Below, in pieces: positions 51,467-60,460 of a DNA stretch of 64,000 bases. The first letter of the stretch is position 1. Every line of letters begins with the position of its first letter. The notes under the pieces are model-generated. The model saw only the letters and a list, made by a program, of their open reading frames with translations. It ran no database searches and was not told the DNA's origin. Origin of the DNA: an uncultured Oscillibacter sp. (GTDB lineage Bacteria; Bacillota; Clostridia; Oscillospirales; Oscillospiraceae); contig CABUDN010000001.1 of assembly GCA_902490355.1 (NCBI GenBank), positions 1-64,000 of the forward strand, written 5' to 3'. The translations under genes were made by a program, and so were the position numbers.

Positions 51467-52612
51467 TCAGCGGTCAATGGGAACCCAGACATTGCCCTGG
51501 CGGTTGCTCTCCAGGCAGGCCTCCACAAAGGCCAGTCCGTCGGCGCCGTCGGAAATGGTGGGATAGTCAATGAGGTCCGGGGTAAAGGTCCCGTCCGCCT
51601 TGGCCCGCACGCACTGGGCAAAGCTGCGGTACAGGTTGCCCATGGCCTCCAGCCAGCCCTCGCCGTGACCGGCGGGCAGGCGGCCGTACTGGGCAGCCTT
51701 GGGCGTCACGGCCCCATAGCCCCGGTGGATTTCCCGGATGGTGCCGTCGTTGTCAATGACGGTGATCTTCTCCGGCGTCTCCTGGAACCAGAGGATGGTC
51801 CCCTTGCTGCCGTATACCCGCAGGCGCAGGCTGTTGTCCGCGCCGATGGCCACCTGGCTGGTCCAGTAAATGCCGGAGGCGCCGTTGGTATACTCCACCA
51901 GCACGGAGTCGTTGTCGTCCAGTACCCGGCCGGGCACGATGACGTCCATCTTGGCCAGGACCCGGCGGATCTTCAACCCCGTCACATCCGCCACGATGTT
52001 TTCCACATGGGTGCCCAGATCGCCCAGGCAGTTGACGCCGCCGGAGCGGGCCGGATCGCAGCGCCACTCGCCCTGCTTTCCGCCGTGGTCGTCCTCATGG
52101 GCCAGCCACCCCTGGGGGTACTCCGCCATGACGGCCCGAACTTCGCCGATGGCCCCGGAGGCCACCAGATCCCGGGCATACTTGGTGGTCACATGGCCGG
52201 TATAGGTGTAGGTCACCATGAAGAGAAGCCCCTTCTCCTTGGCCAACGCTTCCAGTTCCGCCGCCTGGGCATAGGTGACGGTCACCGGTTTATCGCAGGA
52301 AACATGGATGCCCGCGTTCAAAAAGGCCTTGCAGATCTCATAGTGGGAGACATTGGGCGTCACCACCACCACAAAGTCGATGCCGTCCTCCCGGGCCGCT
52401 TCCTTCTCCGCCATCTCCCGATAATCGGCGTAGCAGCGGGCCGGGTCCACTCCCAGCTCCTGAGCCGTCTGCCGGGACTTTTCCGGATGGGAGGAGAAGA
52501 CACCGGCCACCAGCTGCGCAGTGCTGTCCAGAGCAATGGCCCGGCGGTGGGCATCCCCGATAAAGGACCCGGGGCCGCCGCCTACCATTCCATAACGCAG
52601 AACCTTGTTCAT
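51467..52612 (-). CDS. Gfo/Idh/MocA family oxidoreductase
   Basis: 381 residues from ATG at 52612 (AAAGGAG 8 bases upstream; earlier in-frame ATG at 52678 lacks one). N-terminal Rossmann domain with GMVGGGPGSFIGDAHRRA, the family CDKPVTVT (the EKP motif as DKP) near residue 105, and a C-terminal domain with GGVNCLGDLGTHVENI. Oxidises a sugar or inositol hydroxyl with NAD(P). First gene of the operon, divergent from the AraC regulator. Confidence 0.92.
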   Translation of the reverse strand: MNKVLRYGMVGGGPGSFIGDAHRRAIALDSTAQLVAGVFSSHPEKSRQTAQELGVDPARCYADYREMAEKEAAREDGIDFVVVVTPNVSHYEICKAFLNAGIHVSCDKPVTVTYAQAAELEALAKEKGLLFMVTYTYTGHVTTKYARDLVASGAIGEVRAVMAEYPQGWLAHEDDHGGKQGEWRCDPARSGGVNCLGDLGTHVENIVADVTGLKIRRVLAKMDVIVPGRVLDDNDSVLVEYTNGASGIYWTSQVAIGADNSLRLRVYGSKGTILWFQETPEKITVIDNDGTIREIHRGYGAVTPKAAQYGRLPAGHGEGWLEAMGNLYRSFAQCVRAKADGTFTPDLIDYPTISDGADGLAFVEACLESNRQGNVWVPIDR

Positions 52613-52753
52613 TTTGACATACTCCTTTCTGCTTTTTCGCCTCCGGGTTGGTTGCTTTTCATAGCTGCATCGTACCATGGAGCGATGAAATCCGCTCCCA
52701 CAAAGTTGCCGAAATCAGGTGACAAATTTGCGGTTTTGGAGTATGCTGATGCC

Positions 52754-53689
52754 ATGAAGTACGAATATGAATTGATCTCCCATGACTATATCCGCGGCTT
52801 TCATCTCTTTTTAGTTCGCATTTTATACAGAACGCCCCATCTGCACCGGGAATTTGAGGTGAATTTGATTCTGGAAGGAACGGTGGAAATTCGATCCCAG
52901 GGGGCGTCCTATCACGCCGGGGAAGGGGACTTCTTTGTCTTTGACCCCTATCAGCCCCATGAGCTCCAGGCTCTGGAGAGCTCCGTGCTGATTCTCTCCA
53001 TCCAGATTTCGCCCGCTTTCTTCAGCGGGTACTTTCCGCAGATGGAATCCGTCCGCTTCGGCACCGAGATGTTTCACCGGACCGCCTCCCCCCGGCACCA
53101 GGCCATTTATCGGGAAATCCTGGAAACCACCCGGGACTACTGCCGAAAATCCCCCTTTTATGAGCTGGACTGCGCCCGCAGTCTCAACGCGCTGTTCCGA
53201 CATCTGCTGGATGTATCGGCATACACCATCGTATCCGAGGCAGACCGCCCCGCCCAGCGCACCCGGCAGGAGCGGGTACGGTATCTGGCGGAACGGATCG
53301 AGGCGGGCTTTTGTGAAAAACTGCTGCTGGGAGACCTGGCCCGGGAGCTGGGCGTCAACGTTTACTACCTCTCCCATTTTTTCCGGGAGCAATTCGGGCT
53401 TTCTTTCCAGGAGTATGTGGGCAAGCTGCGGTGTGAAAAAGCCCGCCGGGAACTGCTTCTGACCGATCGCTCCTTGCTGGACATCAGCCTTGCCTGCGGG
53501 TTCTCCAGTCCCAAATACTTTCAGCGTGCCTTTGCCCGGCAATACGGCGCCGCGCCCCGGGAATACCGCCGCCTGGCCCCGCGGGAATCCGAAGCCCGGC
53601 AAACTCCCGGCGTGCTGACCTCACAGGAGTTTCTTTCCGATGAGCAGAGTCTTTCCATTGTGCAGCAGCTGTTGAAACCAGCCACATAA
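52754..53689 (+). CDS. AraC family transcriptional regulator
   Basis: 311 residues from ATG at 52754 (GGAG 12 bases upstream; alternative ATG at 52685). N-terminal cupin ligand domain (HREFEVNLILEGTVEIRSQG, GEGDFFVFDPYQPHEL) and C-terminal double HTH (LLLGDLARELGVNVYYLSHFFREQFG; LLDISLACGFSSPKYFQRAFARQYG). Probably activates the divergent Gfo/Idh operon in response to the pathway sugar. The 140-base gap shows no clear consensus promoter, as expected for activator dependence. Confidence 0.92.
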   Translation: MKYEYELISHDYIRGFHLFLVRILYRTPHLHREFEVNLILEGTVEIRSQGASYHAGEGDFFVFDPYQPHELQALESSVLILSIQISPAFFSGYFPQMESVRFGTEMFHRTASPRHQAIYREILETTRDYCRKSPFYELDCARSLNALFRHLLDVSAYTIVSEADRPAQRTRQERVRYLAERIEAGFCEKLLLGDLARELGVNVYYLSHFFREQFGLSFQEYVGKLRCEKARRELLLTDRSLLDISLACGFSSPKYFQRAFARQYGAAPREYRRLAPRESEARQTPGVLTSQEFLSDEQSLSIVQQLLKPAT

Positions 53690-53782
53690 TCACACCGGAA
53701 CCCGGCCGCTGTGACCCGTTTCCCTCCGGGGCAGGTTCCAGTGGACTGGTCATGCCCGTTAACAGCTCTTGCCCTATACATC

Positions 53783-53820
53783 AGCAGGCCCTCCGGCGCA
53801 TTGCCGGAGGGCCTGCTTTT
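53783..53820. terminator. bidirectional terminator AraC / M3 peptidase
   Basis: AGCAGGCCCTCCGGC/GCCGGAGGGCCTGCT stem around GCATT-like loop, then a T run, between convergent genes. Confidence 0.87.
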
Positions 53821-53875
53821 TACAAACTGCGGCACCATTGCCCAGTGCTTCTCCCTGTGTTCGTACCCGTATTTT

Positions 53876-55708
53876 TCAGGCAGCGGCTGTGCGTGTGCTG
53901 CTGTCAATCGCCCCGGAATTCTCAGGTGCTTCGAAGCATGCCGCCTGGCAGATTTCCTGATCCAGGTATTCCTCCAGCCCCCGCGTCAGCTCCGCCAGGG
54001 ACTCCGGCTCCAGCATATTGCGCAGTCCCGCAGCTTCCACCGCTCCCACATATCCCTGCGTGTCCGTCTGCGCCACCAAATCCAGATAAATTTCCGTGCC
54101 CTGGTCAAAATCCTTCCAGGACCGCAGCAGCAGCTCCAGCGCGTTGGCCGCAGACGTTCCATAGCTGACATAGTAGCAGGGGCTTCCAAACAAATGCGGA
54201 ACCAGCTCCCAGCCATAGGTCGTCTGTGCAAAATCGGACGTCTCTCCGCTGCGCACGCACAGCTCATGGTAATATGCGTTGAGCTGATCCAGCGTCAGGT
54301 CCTGATCGGTGTACGCTTTGAGCTCAAAGGCGCCCAGCCGGGCGGCATCCATGATGGCTCCCAGCAGATTGTACACCTCTATCCAGCGCAGGGCGGCGGC
54401 ATATTCCGGCCCCACCAGCTCCCGGGCAAAGGAGAGATACAGCGTCTCCAGGCCCTGCGAGGCAATCTCCGCGCTGTCTATGCAGGACGCGAGGTTGGGT
54501 GCCAGACAGTCATCGGCAAAATGGCCGAACTCATGTACCAGCGTGAACGGGTCCAAGTTATCCGGACTCAGATACACCAGAGCCGACTGATAGGCCGGAA
54601 GATCAATGGTATAGGCCTCCTGGGACTTGCTGTCCAGGACTTCCGCATCCAGGAGTCCATTGTCCAGCATATAGGCAAACACGTCCGCCAGATCCTGAGA
54701 AATTTTCCCCAGGCAGGGCTGGACCATGTCCACCAGCTCCTGCTCCGTCCGGCCGTACAGCAGGCCATCCACGGCCGCCAGGTCCAGCGCCGGATCATGG
54801 CCCGCTTCCCTCCAGCTTGCAACCAGAGGCGTCATTTGCTCCATCGCCGCCCGGCAAAACGCCAACGCCTGTTCCGGCGTGTAGTCCCGGCCATAGAGAT
54901 TGGGATAGGCATAAGCCGCATAATTCTCGTAGCCCAGGCTCCGGGCAAACTCGTTGCGCAGCTTCACCAATTCCAGATACACACCGCCCAGCTCCGCGTT
55001 GGTTTCGGCGCACAGCGTTTCGTGAAGCCGCCGGTAGTCCGCTTCGGACAGCGTTCCGTCCGCATAGGCCGCAAGCAGGGAGCTTTCCTGATAGGTCACA
55101 CCCCGATCCGTCACCGTGCAGCGCTCCTCACGGGTTCCCAGCATCCGCTGGTAAGTATGGACCAGCTCCGTCTCCCGGTCCAGCATGTCCAGCTGTTCCT
55201 GGGTATAGGCAGGCGGCATCTGCTCTTCGCCGTCATCCCCCAGATAAGCCCGCACCTCCGGTCCGGGATTGGTCTGCAGCAGGTCCTGCCGGGCCTGTGC
55301 ATAAAGTCCGAACGCCCGGTTGGCCGCGCTGTTCCAGGCCGCGTGCAGCTCCCCGAAACGCTCTACCTCCCGGGAGGAGGCCCATTGGGCAAAGGCCTGA
55401 TCGGTCTGGATCTGGATGAGCGTTTGTTCCGCCTGATTCAATCGGTCCAAAAGCTCCCGCGTTCCCGCCCGGCCGCGGGCAGCCTGCACCAGCTGCGCAA
55501 GCTGCGTATCCAGACTTTGGAGCGATTGCTCCGGATCCCGGTCCTGCCAGTCGGTAAACGCCTGGGCGGGAACGTCCATAGGCCATTGGGAAAACCGTCC
55601 CGCCTTCCGTCCAAAGCCCGGTCCCCATAACACCCCGTCCAGCACAATTGCTGCCAGTACCGCCAGGGCCAGCAGGGAAGTCCGCAGAGGTTGCGTCAGT
55701 CTCTTCAT
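53876..55708 (-). CDS. membrane-anchored M3-type oligoendopeptidase
   Basis: 610 residues. An N-terminal membrane segment (LLALAVLAAIVLDGVLWG, about residues 11-28) with no cleavage site, an all-helical body and the zinc motif HEFGH (392-396) followed by a Glu-containing helix (GLETL), then YVSYGTSAANAL near the C-terminus as in PepF/M3 enzymes. ATG at 55708 has GGAG 8 bases upstream; ATG at 55714 is too close. PepF-type enzymes are normally cytoplasmic, so the anchor suggests peptide cleavage outside the cell. Confidence 0.85.
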   Translation of the reverse strand: MKRLTQPLRTSLLALAVLAAIVLDGVLWGPGFGRKAGRFSQWPMDVPAQAFTDWQDRDPEQSLQSLDTQLAQLVQAARGRAGTRELLDRLNQAEQTLIQIQTDQAFAQWASSREVERFGELHAAWNSAANRAFGLYAQARQDLLQTNPGPEVRAYLGDDGEEQMPPAYTQEQLDMLDRETELVHTYQRMLGTREERCTVTDRGVTYQESSLLAAYADGTLSEADYRRLHETLCAETNAELGGVYLELVKLRNEFARSLGYENYAAYAYPNLYGRDYTPEQALAFCRAAMEQMTPLVASWREAGHDPALDLAAVDGLLYGRTEQELVDMVQPCLGKISQDLADVFAYMLDNGLLDAEVLDSKSQEAYTIDLPAYQSALVYLSPDNLDPFTLVHEFGHFADDCLAPNLASCIDSAEIASQGLETLYLSFARELVGPEYAAALRWIEVYNLLGAIMDAARLGAFELKAYTDQDLTLDQLNAYYHELCVRSGETSDFAQTTYGWELVPHLFGSPCYYVSYGTSAANALELLLRSWKDFDQGTEIYLDLVAQTDTQGYVGAVEAAGLRNMLEPESLAELTRGLEEYLDQEICQAACFEAPENSGAIDSSTRTAAA

Positions 55709-55898
55709 GGGCATATCTCCTTATTGATCTGCGCATCGGCGCAGGATTTTTCGCCGGTGATGCGGAAATTGGCCCTCATTGTACTGGCTGCGCATTTCCT
55801 TTGCAACCCTATTTTTGCCGTGAATTTGTAACACTTCCCAAACTTTGGAATCTTCTTGCAGGAATCAGGCCCTCATGCGTTCCTCTCCCAGAGCACAC

Positions 55899-55933
55899 AG
55901 TCTCCGCCGGAAGTTTCTCTTCCGGCGGAGACT
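55899..55933. other. perfect hairpin in the peptidase-anSME gap
   Basis: AGTCTCCGCCGGAA/TTCCGGCGGAGACT with a GTTTCTC loop, 26 bases past the anSME stop on the minus strand. T run is weak, so it is a modest terminator or a processing site. The rest of 55709-55958 shows no gene. Confidence 0.55.
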
Positions 55934-55958
55934 GCATGCTTTTGATTCTGCTGATTGC

Positions 55959-57086
55959 TTACGGCCGCCGTCCCATTTGAATCATGGCCGCAGCCTGACG
56001 CAGTGCCTGTCCGCGCTGCGCAAAAAACATCCGATAGGCCTGACAGTAATAATTCCGGTCCACCAGGCCCTCCGGCGTCACCAGCCGGTCCCGGCGGCAG
56101 CCGTTGCGGCACAGCATATACGCGCCGCACTCCCGGCAGGCCTGGGGAACCCGCCGGGACTCCTCCCGGAACCGGCAGGCCGCCTCACTCTGCTCCATCT
56201 GAGCAAAGCTCTCCCGGCCCACCGTTCCCATCCGCCAGTCATCCAGCACATAAAAATCGCAGGGATAGACGCCGCCGTCTCCCTCCACGACGAACTGGAC
56301 CGAACAGCTGCCCCGCATGCTGCACGCCTCCGGCGGCTGCCCCAGCAGCATGCCGATCCAGTTATCCAGATGCCGGATGCTGACATACTCTCCCTTCTGC
56401 AGATCCTGAAACCAGAGATCAAACAATCGGCACAAAAATGCTCCATACCCCTCGGCAGACAGGTGATACTGCTCCTGCCCCCGCTCCTGGTCCAACGGCT
56501 CCAGGCAGGGAATAAACTGCAGCCACCGAAAGCCCTGGCGCCGGAAAAACCGGTAGATCTGCTCCACAGACCGGGCGGTTTGTCCCGTTACCACACAGAG
56601 GATATTGTACTCCGCTCCGGCTTTTTCCAGCATGCGTGCCGCCCGCATGACCTGGTTAAATGTACCCTTTCCCGCCGTGTCCCGGCGGTTGCGGTTGTGG
56701 ATCTCCGCCGGGCCGTCCAGAGACAGCCCTACGAGAAAATGATTCTGTGCCAGAAAGCGCGCCCATTCCTCATCCACACACAGTCCGTTGGTCTGGATGG
56801 CATTGCAGACCCGAACGCCGGGCTTGCGGTAACGCTCCTCCAGTTCCAGAACGCCCCGGTAAAAATCCAGCCCCGCCAATGTCGGCTCTCCGCCCTGGAA
56901 GCCAAACGCGCAGGTCCCTTCGGCATAATCCATGGCCGCGGCCACGATCCGCTCCATGGTCTCCAGCGACACCATCCCCTGGCAGGCTTGCCGGCGGTGG
57001 TCCGCCACATCCCGATAAAAGCAGTACTGGCAGTACATATTGCAGGCGGAGGAGGCAGGTTTGATGAGTACATTGACAGCAGGCAT
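55959..57086 (-). CDS. anaerobic sulfatase-maturating enzyme (radical SAM/SPASM)
   Basis: 375 residues. Radical SAM cluster C15-x3-C19-x2-C22, GFQGGEPTLAG (SAM site), SLDGPAEIHNRNR, and a C-terminal SPASM region with several further cysteines (CSMRGSCSVQFVVEGDGGVYPCDFYV, CRECGAYMLCRNGCRRD). This matches anSME, which converts Cys or Ser of sulfatases to formylglycine without oxygen. No sulfatase gene is in the window, so its target lies elsewhere or is another protein. AAAAGGAG precedes the ATG. Confidence 0.9.
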   Translation of the reverse strand: MPAVNVLIKPASSACNMYCQYCFYRDVADHRRQACQGMVSLETMERIVAAAMDYAEGTCAFGFQGGEPTLAGLDFYRGVLELEERYRKPGVRVCNAIQTNGLCVDEEWARFLAQNHFLVGLSLDGPAEIHNRNRRDTAGKGTFNQVMRAARMLEKAGAEYNILCVVTGQTARSVEQIYRFFRRQGFRWLQFIPCLEPLDQERGQEQYHLSAEGYGAFLCRLFDLWFQDLQKGEYVSIRHLDNWIGMLLGQPPEACSMRGSCSVQFVVEGDGGVYPCDFYVLDDWRMGTVGRESFAQMEQSEAACRFREESRRVPQACRECGAYMLCRNGCRRDRLVTPEGLVDRNYYCQAYRMFFAQRGQALRQAAAMIQMGRRP

Positions 57087-57256
57087 ACGCTTCTCCTTTT
57101 AAACCCTTTTGCCGGACACGGCGGCTTTTTATCCGCGCCGGCTCCTGATGGCTTCATCATACCATATTGCCATTCGGCCGAACAGGACAAATGACGCCTT
57201 TGCCGCAGATTTCTCCCCCGGCGGCCCCGGGCCGTCCGTTCCCCGCGCAACGCCCC

Positions 57257-57286
57257 TTGACCGAAATTCGCCGCGTATGATAGGAT
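57257..57286 (+). promoter_or_regulatory. promoter of the nucleoside salvage genes
   Basis: TTGACC (57257-57262), 18 bases, TAGGAT (57281-57286), about 44 bases before the deaminase ATG. The 243-base gap also has a minus-strand TATGAT (57160-57155) and the palindrome TTCGGCCGAA for the divergent anSME. Confidence 0.5.
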
Positions 57287-57329
57287 AGACGATAAATGAA
57301 TCCTGTTCCGGCCGGAGCAGGAGGAAAGG

Positions 57330-58634
57330 ATGGAACCCGAAATGCTTTTTGCCAATATCGGAATTCTGGACGACACGCTCCACTATCAGGCAAACCGCTT
57401 TGTGGGAGTGCGGGACGGCAAAATCGCCTGCATCTGCGACACGGAGCCGCAGGAGGACTTCGGCGAGCGGTATGACGGCACCGGCAAACTGCTGATGCCC
57501 GGTTTTTACAATGCCCACAGCCATTCGGCCATGACGCTTCTGCGCGGGTATGCGGAAGATCTGTCCCTGTCCGACTGGCTGAATAAAAAGGTATTTCCCT
57601 TTGAGGCCCGGCTCACAGACGAGGATATCTACAACGGCACTCTGCTGGCCATGGCGGAAATGCTGCGCTTCGGCGTGGTTTCCACCACCGATATGTATTT
57701 CGGGGGAGAGGCCAACAGCCGGGCGGTGCTGGAAGCGGGCGCCAAGATGAATCTGAGCCTGGCGGTGACCTGCTTTGACGACCGTGCCGCCCATGAGCTG
57801 CCCCAGTATCAGGAAACCCTGGGCATGCTGGATTCCTTCCACAACGCCGGAGACGGCCGTCTGAAGCTGGACCTGGCCATTCATGCCGAATATACGTCCA
57901 CGCCCAAAGTAGCGGCCGGAATGGCCGAACTGGCCGCCCGGACGGGACTGCGGATGCATCTGCACCTCTCCGAGACCCGGGATGAACAGGAGGCCTGCAA
58001 AGCCCGCCACGGCGGAAAAACCCCTGCCCGCTACTTCTATGACCTGGGCGTCTTTGACGCCCCCACCACCGCGGCCCACTGCGTCTGGCTGGAAGGGGAG
58101 GACTTCTCGCTTTTGCGGGAAAAAGGCGTCACCGTGGCCAGCTGCCCGGTCAGCAACCTGAAACTGGCCAGCGGCTTTTGCCCGGCGCCCCGCCTCCTTC
58201 AGGAAGGGGTATCCGTGGCCCTGGGCACCGACGGCGTGGCCAGCAACAACAATTTGAACCTGCTGGAAGAGGTCAAGCTGTTTGCCACCTTGTTCAAAGC
58301 CACCTCCGCAGACCCCACCGCCATTTCCGCCCGGCAGGCCCTCTGGGCCGCCACACGGGCCGGTGCCCTGGCTCAGGGCCGGGAGGACTGCGGCCTCATG
58401 CGCACCGGAATGCGGGCGGATCTCATTGTGCTGGATCAGCGCCGGCGTCCTTATCTCCATCCCTGTCATGATATGGTGGGGAATGTGGTCTTTGCCGCCC
58501 AGGGCAGTGACGTGTGCCTGACCATGGTGGACGGGCGCGTGCTTTACCGGGACGGTGAATATACCACCATTGATCTGGAACGGGCGATCCGCAATGCGGA
58601 AACTTCCGCCCGCCGCATCATCAGCGAACTATAA
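57330..58634 (+). CDS. amidohydrolase family deaminase (MtaD/SAH deaminase or SsnA-like)
   Basis: 434 residues. Metal-dependent TIM-barrel hydrolase: metal site GFYNAHSHSAMTLLRG near residue 65, SLSDWLNKKVFPFE, HAEYTSTPK, HLHLSETRDE, AAHCVWL, CPVSNLKLASG and ALGTDGVASNNNLNLLEE: the MtaD/TrzA subgroup. Probably deaminates an adenosine-type compound (5'-methylthioadenosine or S-adenosylhomocysteine) to the inosine form. The next gene is a purine nucleoside phosphorylase, which fits. AGGAGGAAAGG lies upstream. Confidence 0.88.
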   Translation: MEPEMLFANIGILDDTLHYQANRFVGVRDGKIACICDTEPQEDFGERYDGTGKLLMPGFYNAHSHSAMTLLRGYAEDLSLSDWLNKKVFPFEARLTDEDIYNGTLLAMAEMLRFGVVSTTDMYFGGEANSRAVLEAGAKMNLSLAVTCFDDRAAHELPQYQETLGMLDSFHNAGDGRLKLDLAIHAEYTSTPKVAAGMAELAARTGLRMHLHLSETRDEQEACKARHGGKTPARYFYDLGVFDAPTTAAHCVWLEGEDFSLLREKGVTVASCPVSNLKLASGFCPAPRLLQEGVSVALGTDGVASNNNLNLLEEVKLFATLFKATSADPTAISARQALWAATRAGALAQGREDCGLMRTGMRADLIVLDQRRRPYLHPCHDMVGNVVFAAQGSDVCLTMVDGRVLYRDGEYTTIDLERAIRNAETSARRIISEL

Positions 58635-58648
58635 GGAGGAACCATCTG

Positions 58649-59473
58649 ATGGACTGCAATTACGTACAGGAAGCGGCGGAGTATGTCCGCGCACGCATTG
58701 GGGAAACACCCCGCATCGGCCTGATTCTGGGCTCCGGCCTGGGCGGCATTGCCGAGGTGATTGCCGACAAGCACGTCATCCCCTACGGTGAGATTCCGCA
58801 CTTTGTCTGCTCCACCGCGCCGGGCCACAAGGGCCAGTTCGTGGCGGGCCGCTTCGGCGGAAAACCCGTCATCTGCATGCAGGGCCGCCTCCATTTCTAC
58901 GAAGGCCACGCATTGTCCGATATCATTTTCCCCGTGCGGGTGATGAAGCAGCTGGGCGTGACATCCCTGATCGTGACCAATGCCGCCGGCGGCATCAACA
59001 CCAGCTTCCAGGTGGGCGACCTGATGCTCATTGAGGATCATATCAACTTCATGGGAACCAATCCCCTCATCGGTCCCAACGACGCGTCTTTCGGCCCCCG
59101 CTTCTGCGATATGACCTATACGTATACGCCCGCTCTGCGCCAGGCTGCGCAGGAGGCCGCCCAGGCCTTGGGCCTCACGCTGCAAAAGGGTGTGTACCTG
59201 GGCTGCACCGGCCCCAGCTATGAAACGCCGGCGGAAATCCGGGCCTTCCGAACCCTGGGCGCCGACGCCGTGGGCATGTCCACCGTCCCGGAGGTCATCG
59301 CCGCCTCCCACTGCGGACTGCAGGTGCTGGCGTTTTCTCTCATTACCAACATGGCCGCCGGCATTTTGGACCAGCCCCTGACGGAAGAGGAAGTCATCGA
59401 CATTGGAAACCGCCGGGGATCGGACCTGCAGCGTCTCATCACCCGAATCGTAACAGACTGTTCCGCGCTCTGA
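58649..59473 (+). CDS. punA: purine-nucleoside phosphorylase (trimeric PNP)
   Basis: 274 residues, usual length of the trimeric inosine/guanosine PNP. Phosphate loop LILGSGLGGIAEVI, GRFGGKPVICMQGRLHFYEGH, TNAAGGI, GPSYETPAEIRAF, DAVGMSTVPEVIAA and SLITNMAAGI. Cleaves inosine or guanosine with phosphate to base and ribose-1-phosphate. AAGGAGG; 14 bases after the deaminase, with which it forms a deaminate-then-phosphorolyse pair. Confidence 0.95.
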   Translation: MDCNYVQEAAEYVRARIGETPRIGLILGSGLGGIAEVIADKHVIPYGEIPHFVCSTAPGHKGQFVAGRFGGKPVICMQGRLHFYEGHALSDIIFPVRVMKQLGVTSLIVTNAAGGINTSFQVGDLMLIEDHINFMGTNPLIGPNDASFGPRFCDMTYTYTPALRQAAQEAAQALGLTLQKGVYLGCTGPSYETPAEIRAFRTLGADAVGMSTVPEVIAASHCGLQVLAFSLITNMAAGILDQPLTEEEVIDIGNRRGSDLQRLITRIVTDCSAL

Positions 59474-59551
59474 TCCATCGCTTCGTCTGCTCCGGCGAAG
59501 TGCCGCAGATCCCGCGCCGTTGGATGCCTTTTGGTGAAAGGGGGAATTTTT

Positions 59552-60259
59552 CTGCACATCCGCGATTATATGAAGTACCGCCCCCGGGTGGCCGAACTGC
59601 TCAGCGAGCTTCCGGACGAGCTTCTCGACACCATCCTCATCCGCCACTACAAAGCCGATGACATCATCATCTCCCGCTGTGAGCACAATGCGGATACCTA
59701 TCTCATTCTCAGCGGCGTGTGCTGCTCCACCTGCAACTTCATCAGCGGCGAGCGGGTCTGGTACCGCAGGGCCACGGTGGACGATGTGTTCGGCGTTCTG
59801 GGCATGTTTGAACAGCATCATTCGTTCAGCGCCACCATCTTTGCAAAGACCAATGCCACGCTGGCCATGATTCCCGCCGCCACCATGCAGCAGTGCTTTG
59901 CCCGCTACCCCCGCTTCACGCTGGAGCTTTCCCAGCGGGCGCTCAACCGCCTGAACTTTGAGCTGTGGCGGATTTCCGAGTGCAACGCCTACCCGCCCTA
60001 CGCCGGTACGATCACCTATCTGATCTACGCCTATGAGTTCTATGTCCGCACCTACTCTCCGGGCTTTCAGGGGCCGGTGAAGATCATCGAAAAGCGGCAG
60101 GAAATCGCCCATTATATCGGCATCACCGTGCGGACGCTGCAGAGGATTCTGCCCATCATCCGGGAAGAGGGCCTCATTGAGATCCGGCGGGAGAGCATCT
60201 ATATCGACCGGGAACACTACGAGCGGCTCAAACAGCGCAAATCGGAATATTTTCACTGA
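59552..60259 (+). CDS. Crp/Fnr family transcriptional regulator
   Basis: About 235 residues. N-terminal cyclic-nucleotide-like beta barrel (YLILSGVCCSTCNFISGERVWYRRATVDDVFGVLG) and C-terminal winged helix (EIAHYIGITVRTLQRILPIIREEGLIEIRRESIYI). Several cysteines (CEHNA, CCSTCN) in the barrel could bind a metal or Fe-S cluster, which is not proven. The start is uncertain: AAAGGGGG lies 7 bases before a CTG at 59552; conventional starts are TTG at 59531 and ATG at 59570. It likely controls the transporter operon downstream through a palindrome at 60336-60353. Confidence 0.88.
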   Translation: MHIRDYMKYRPRVAELLSELPDELLDTILIRHYKADDIIISRCEHNADTYLILSGVCCSTCNFISGERVWYRRATVDDVFGVLGMFEQHHSFSATIFAKTNATLAMIPAATMQQCFARYPRFTLELSQRALNRLNFELWRISECNAYPPYAGTITYLIYAYEFYVRTYSPGFQGPVKIIEKRQEIAHYIGITVRTLQRILPIIREEGLIEIRRESIYIDREHYERLKQRKSEYFH

Positions 60260-60260
60260 A

Positions 60261-60305
60261 AAGCGGGCTTTCCTCCCCTGACAACGGGAAGAAAGCCCAC
60301 TTTTT
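60261..60305 (+). terminator. terminator after the Crp/Fnr gene
   Basis: GGGCTTTC (60265-60272)/GAAAGCCC (60291-60298) stem, long loop, T5 at 60301-60305. Confidence 0.75.
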
Positions 60306-60335
60306 GTTTGTAAAAATAGGTACGATCTTTCTGTG

Positions 60336-60379
60336 ATGCGACATTTGTCGCATTCTGCCTTTGATCTGCATGCTATAAT
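60336..60379 (+). promoter_or_regulatory. BMP-operon promoter with Crp/Fnr-type palindrome at -41.5
   Basis: The palindrome ATGCGACATTTGTCGCAT (60336-60353) is perfect (8+2+8). A consensus TATAAT -10 lies at 60374-60379 with no matching -35. Start would be near 60386, placing the palindrome centre at -41.5, the class II activator position. Confidence 0.75.
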
Positions 60380-60460
60380 TTTTGACATTGAATCAGGGGC
60401 ATTCATCTGGAAATGCCCGTAAAGATGACGTTCATTGTATTGAAATCAAGGAGGACTACG

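Noticed and set aside
55959..57086. Radical SAM protein as the maturase of the peptide array
   Set aside because: It lies about 39 kb away in another transcription unit and its motifs fit anSME. Not excluded, but unsupported.
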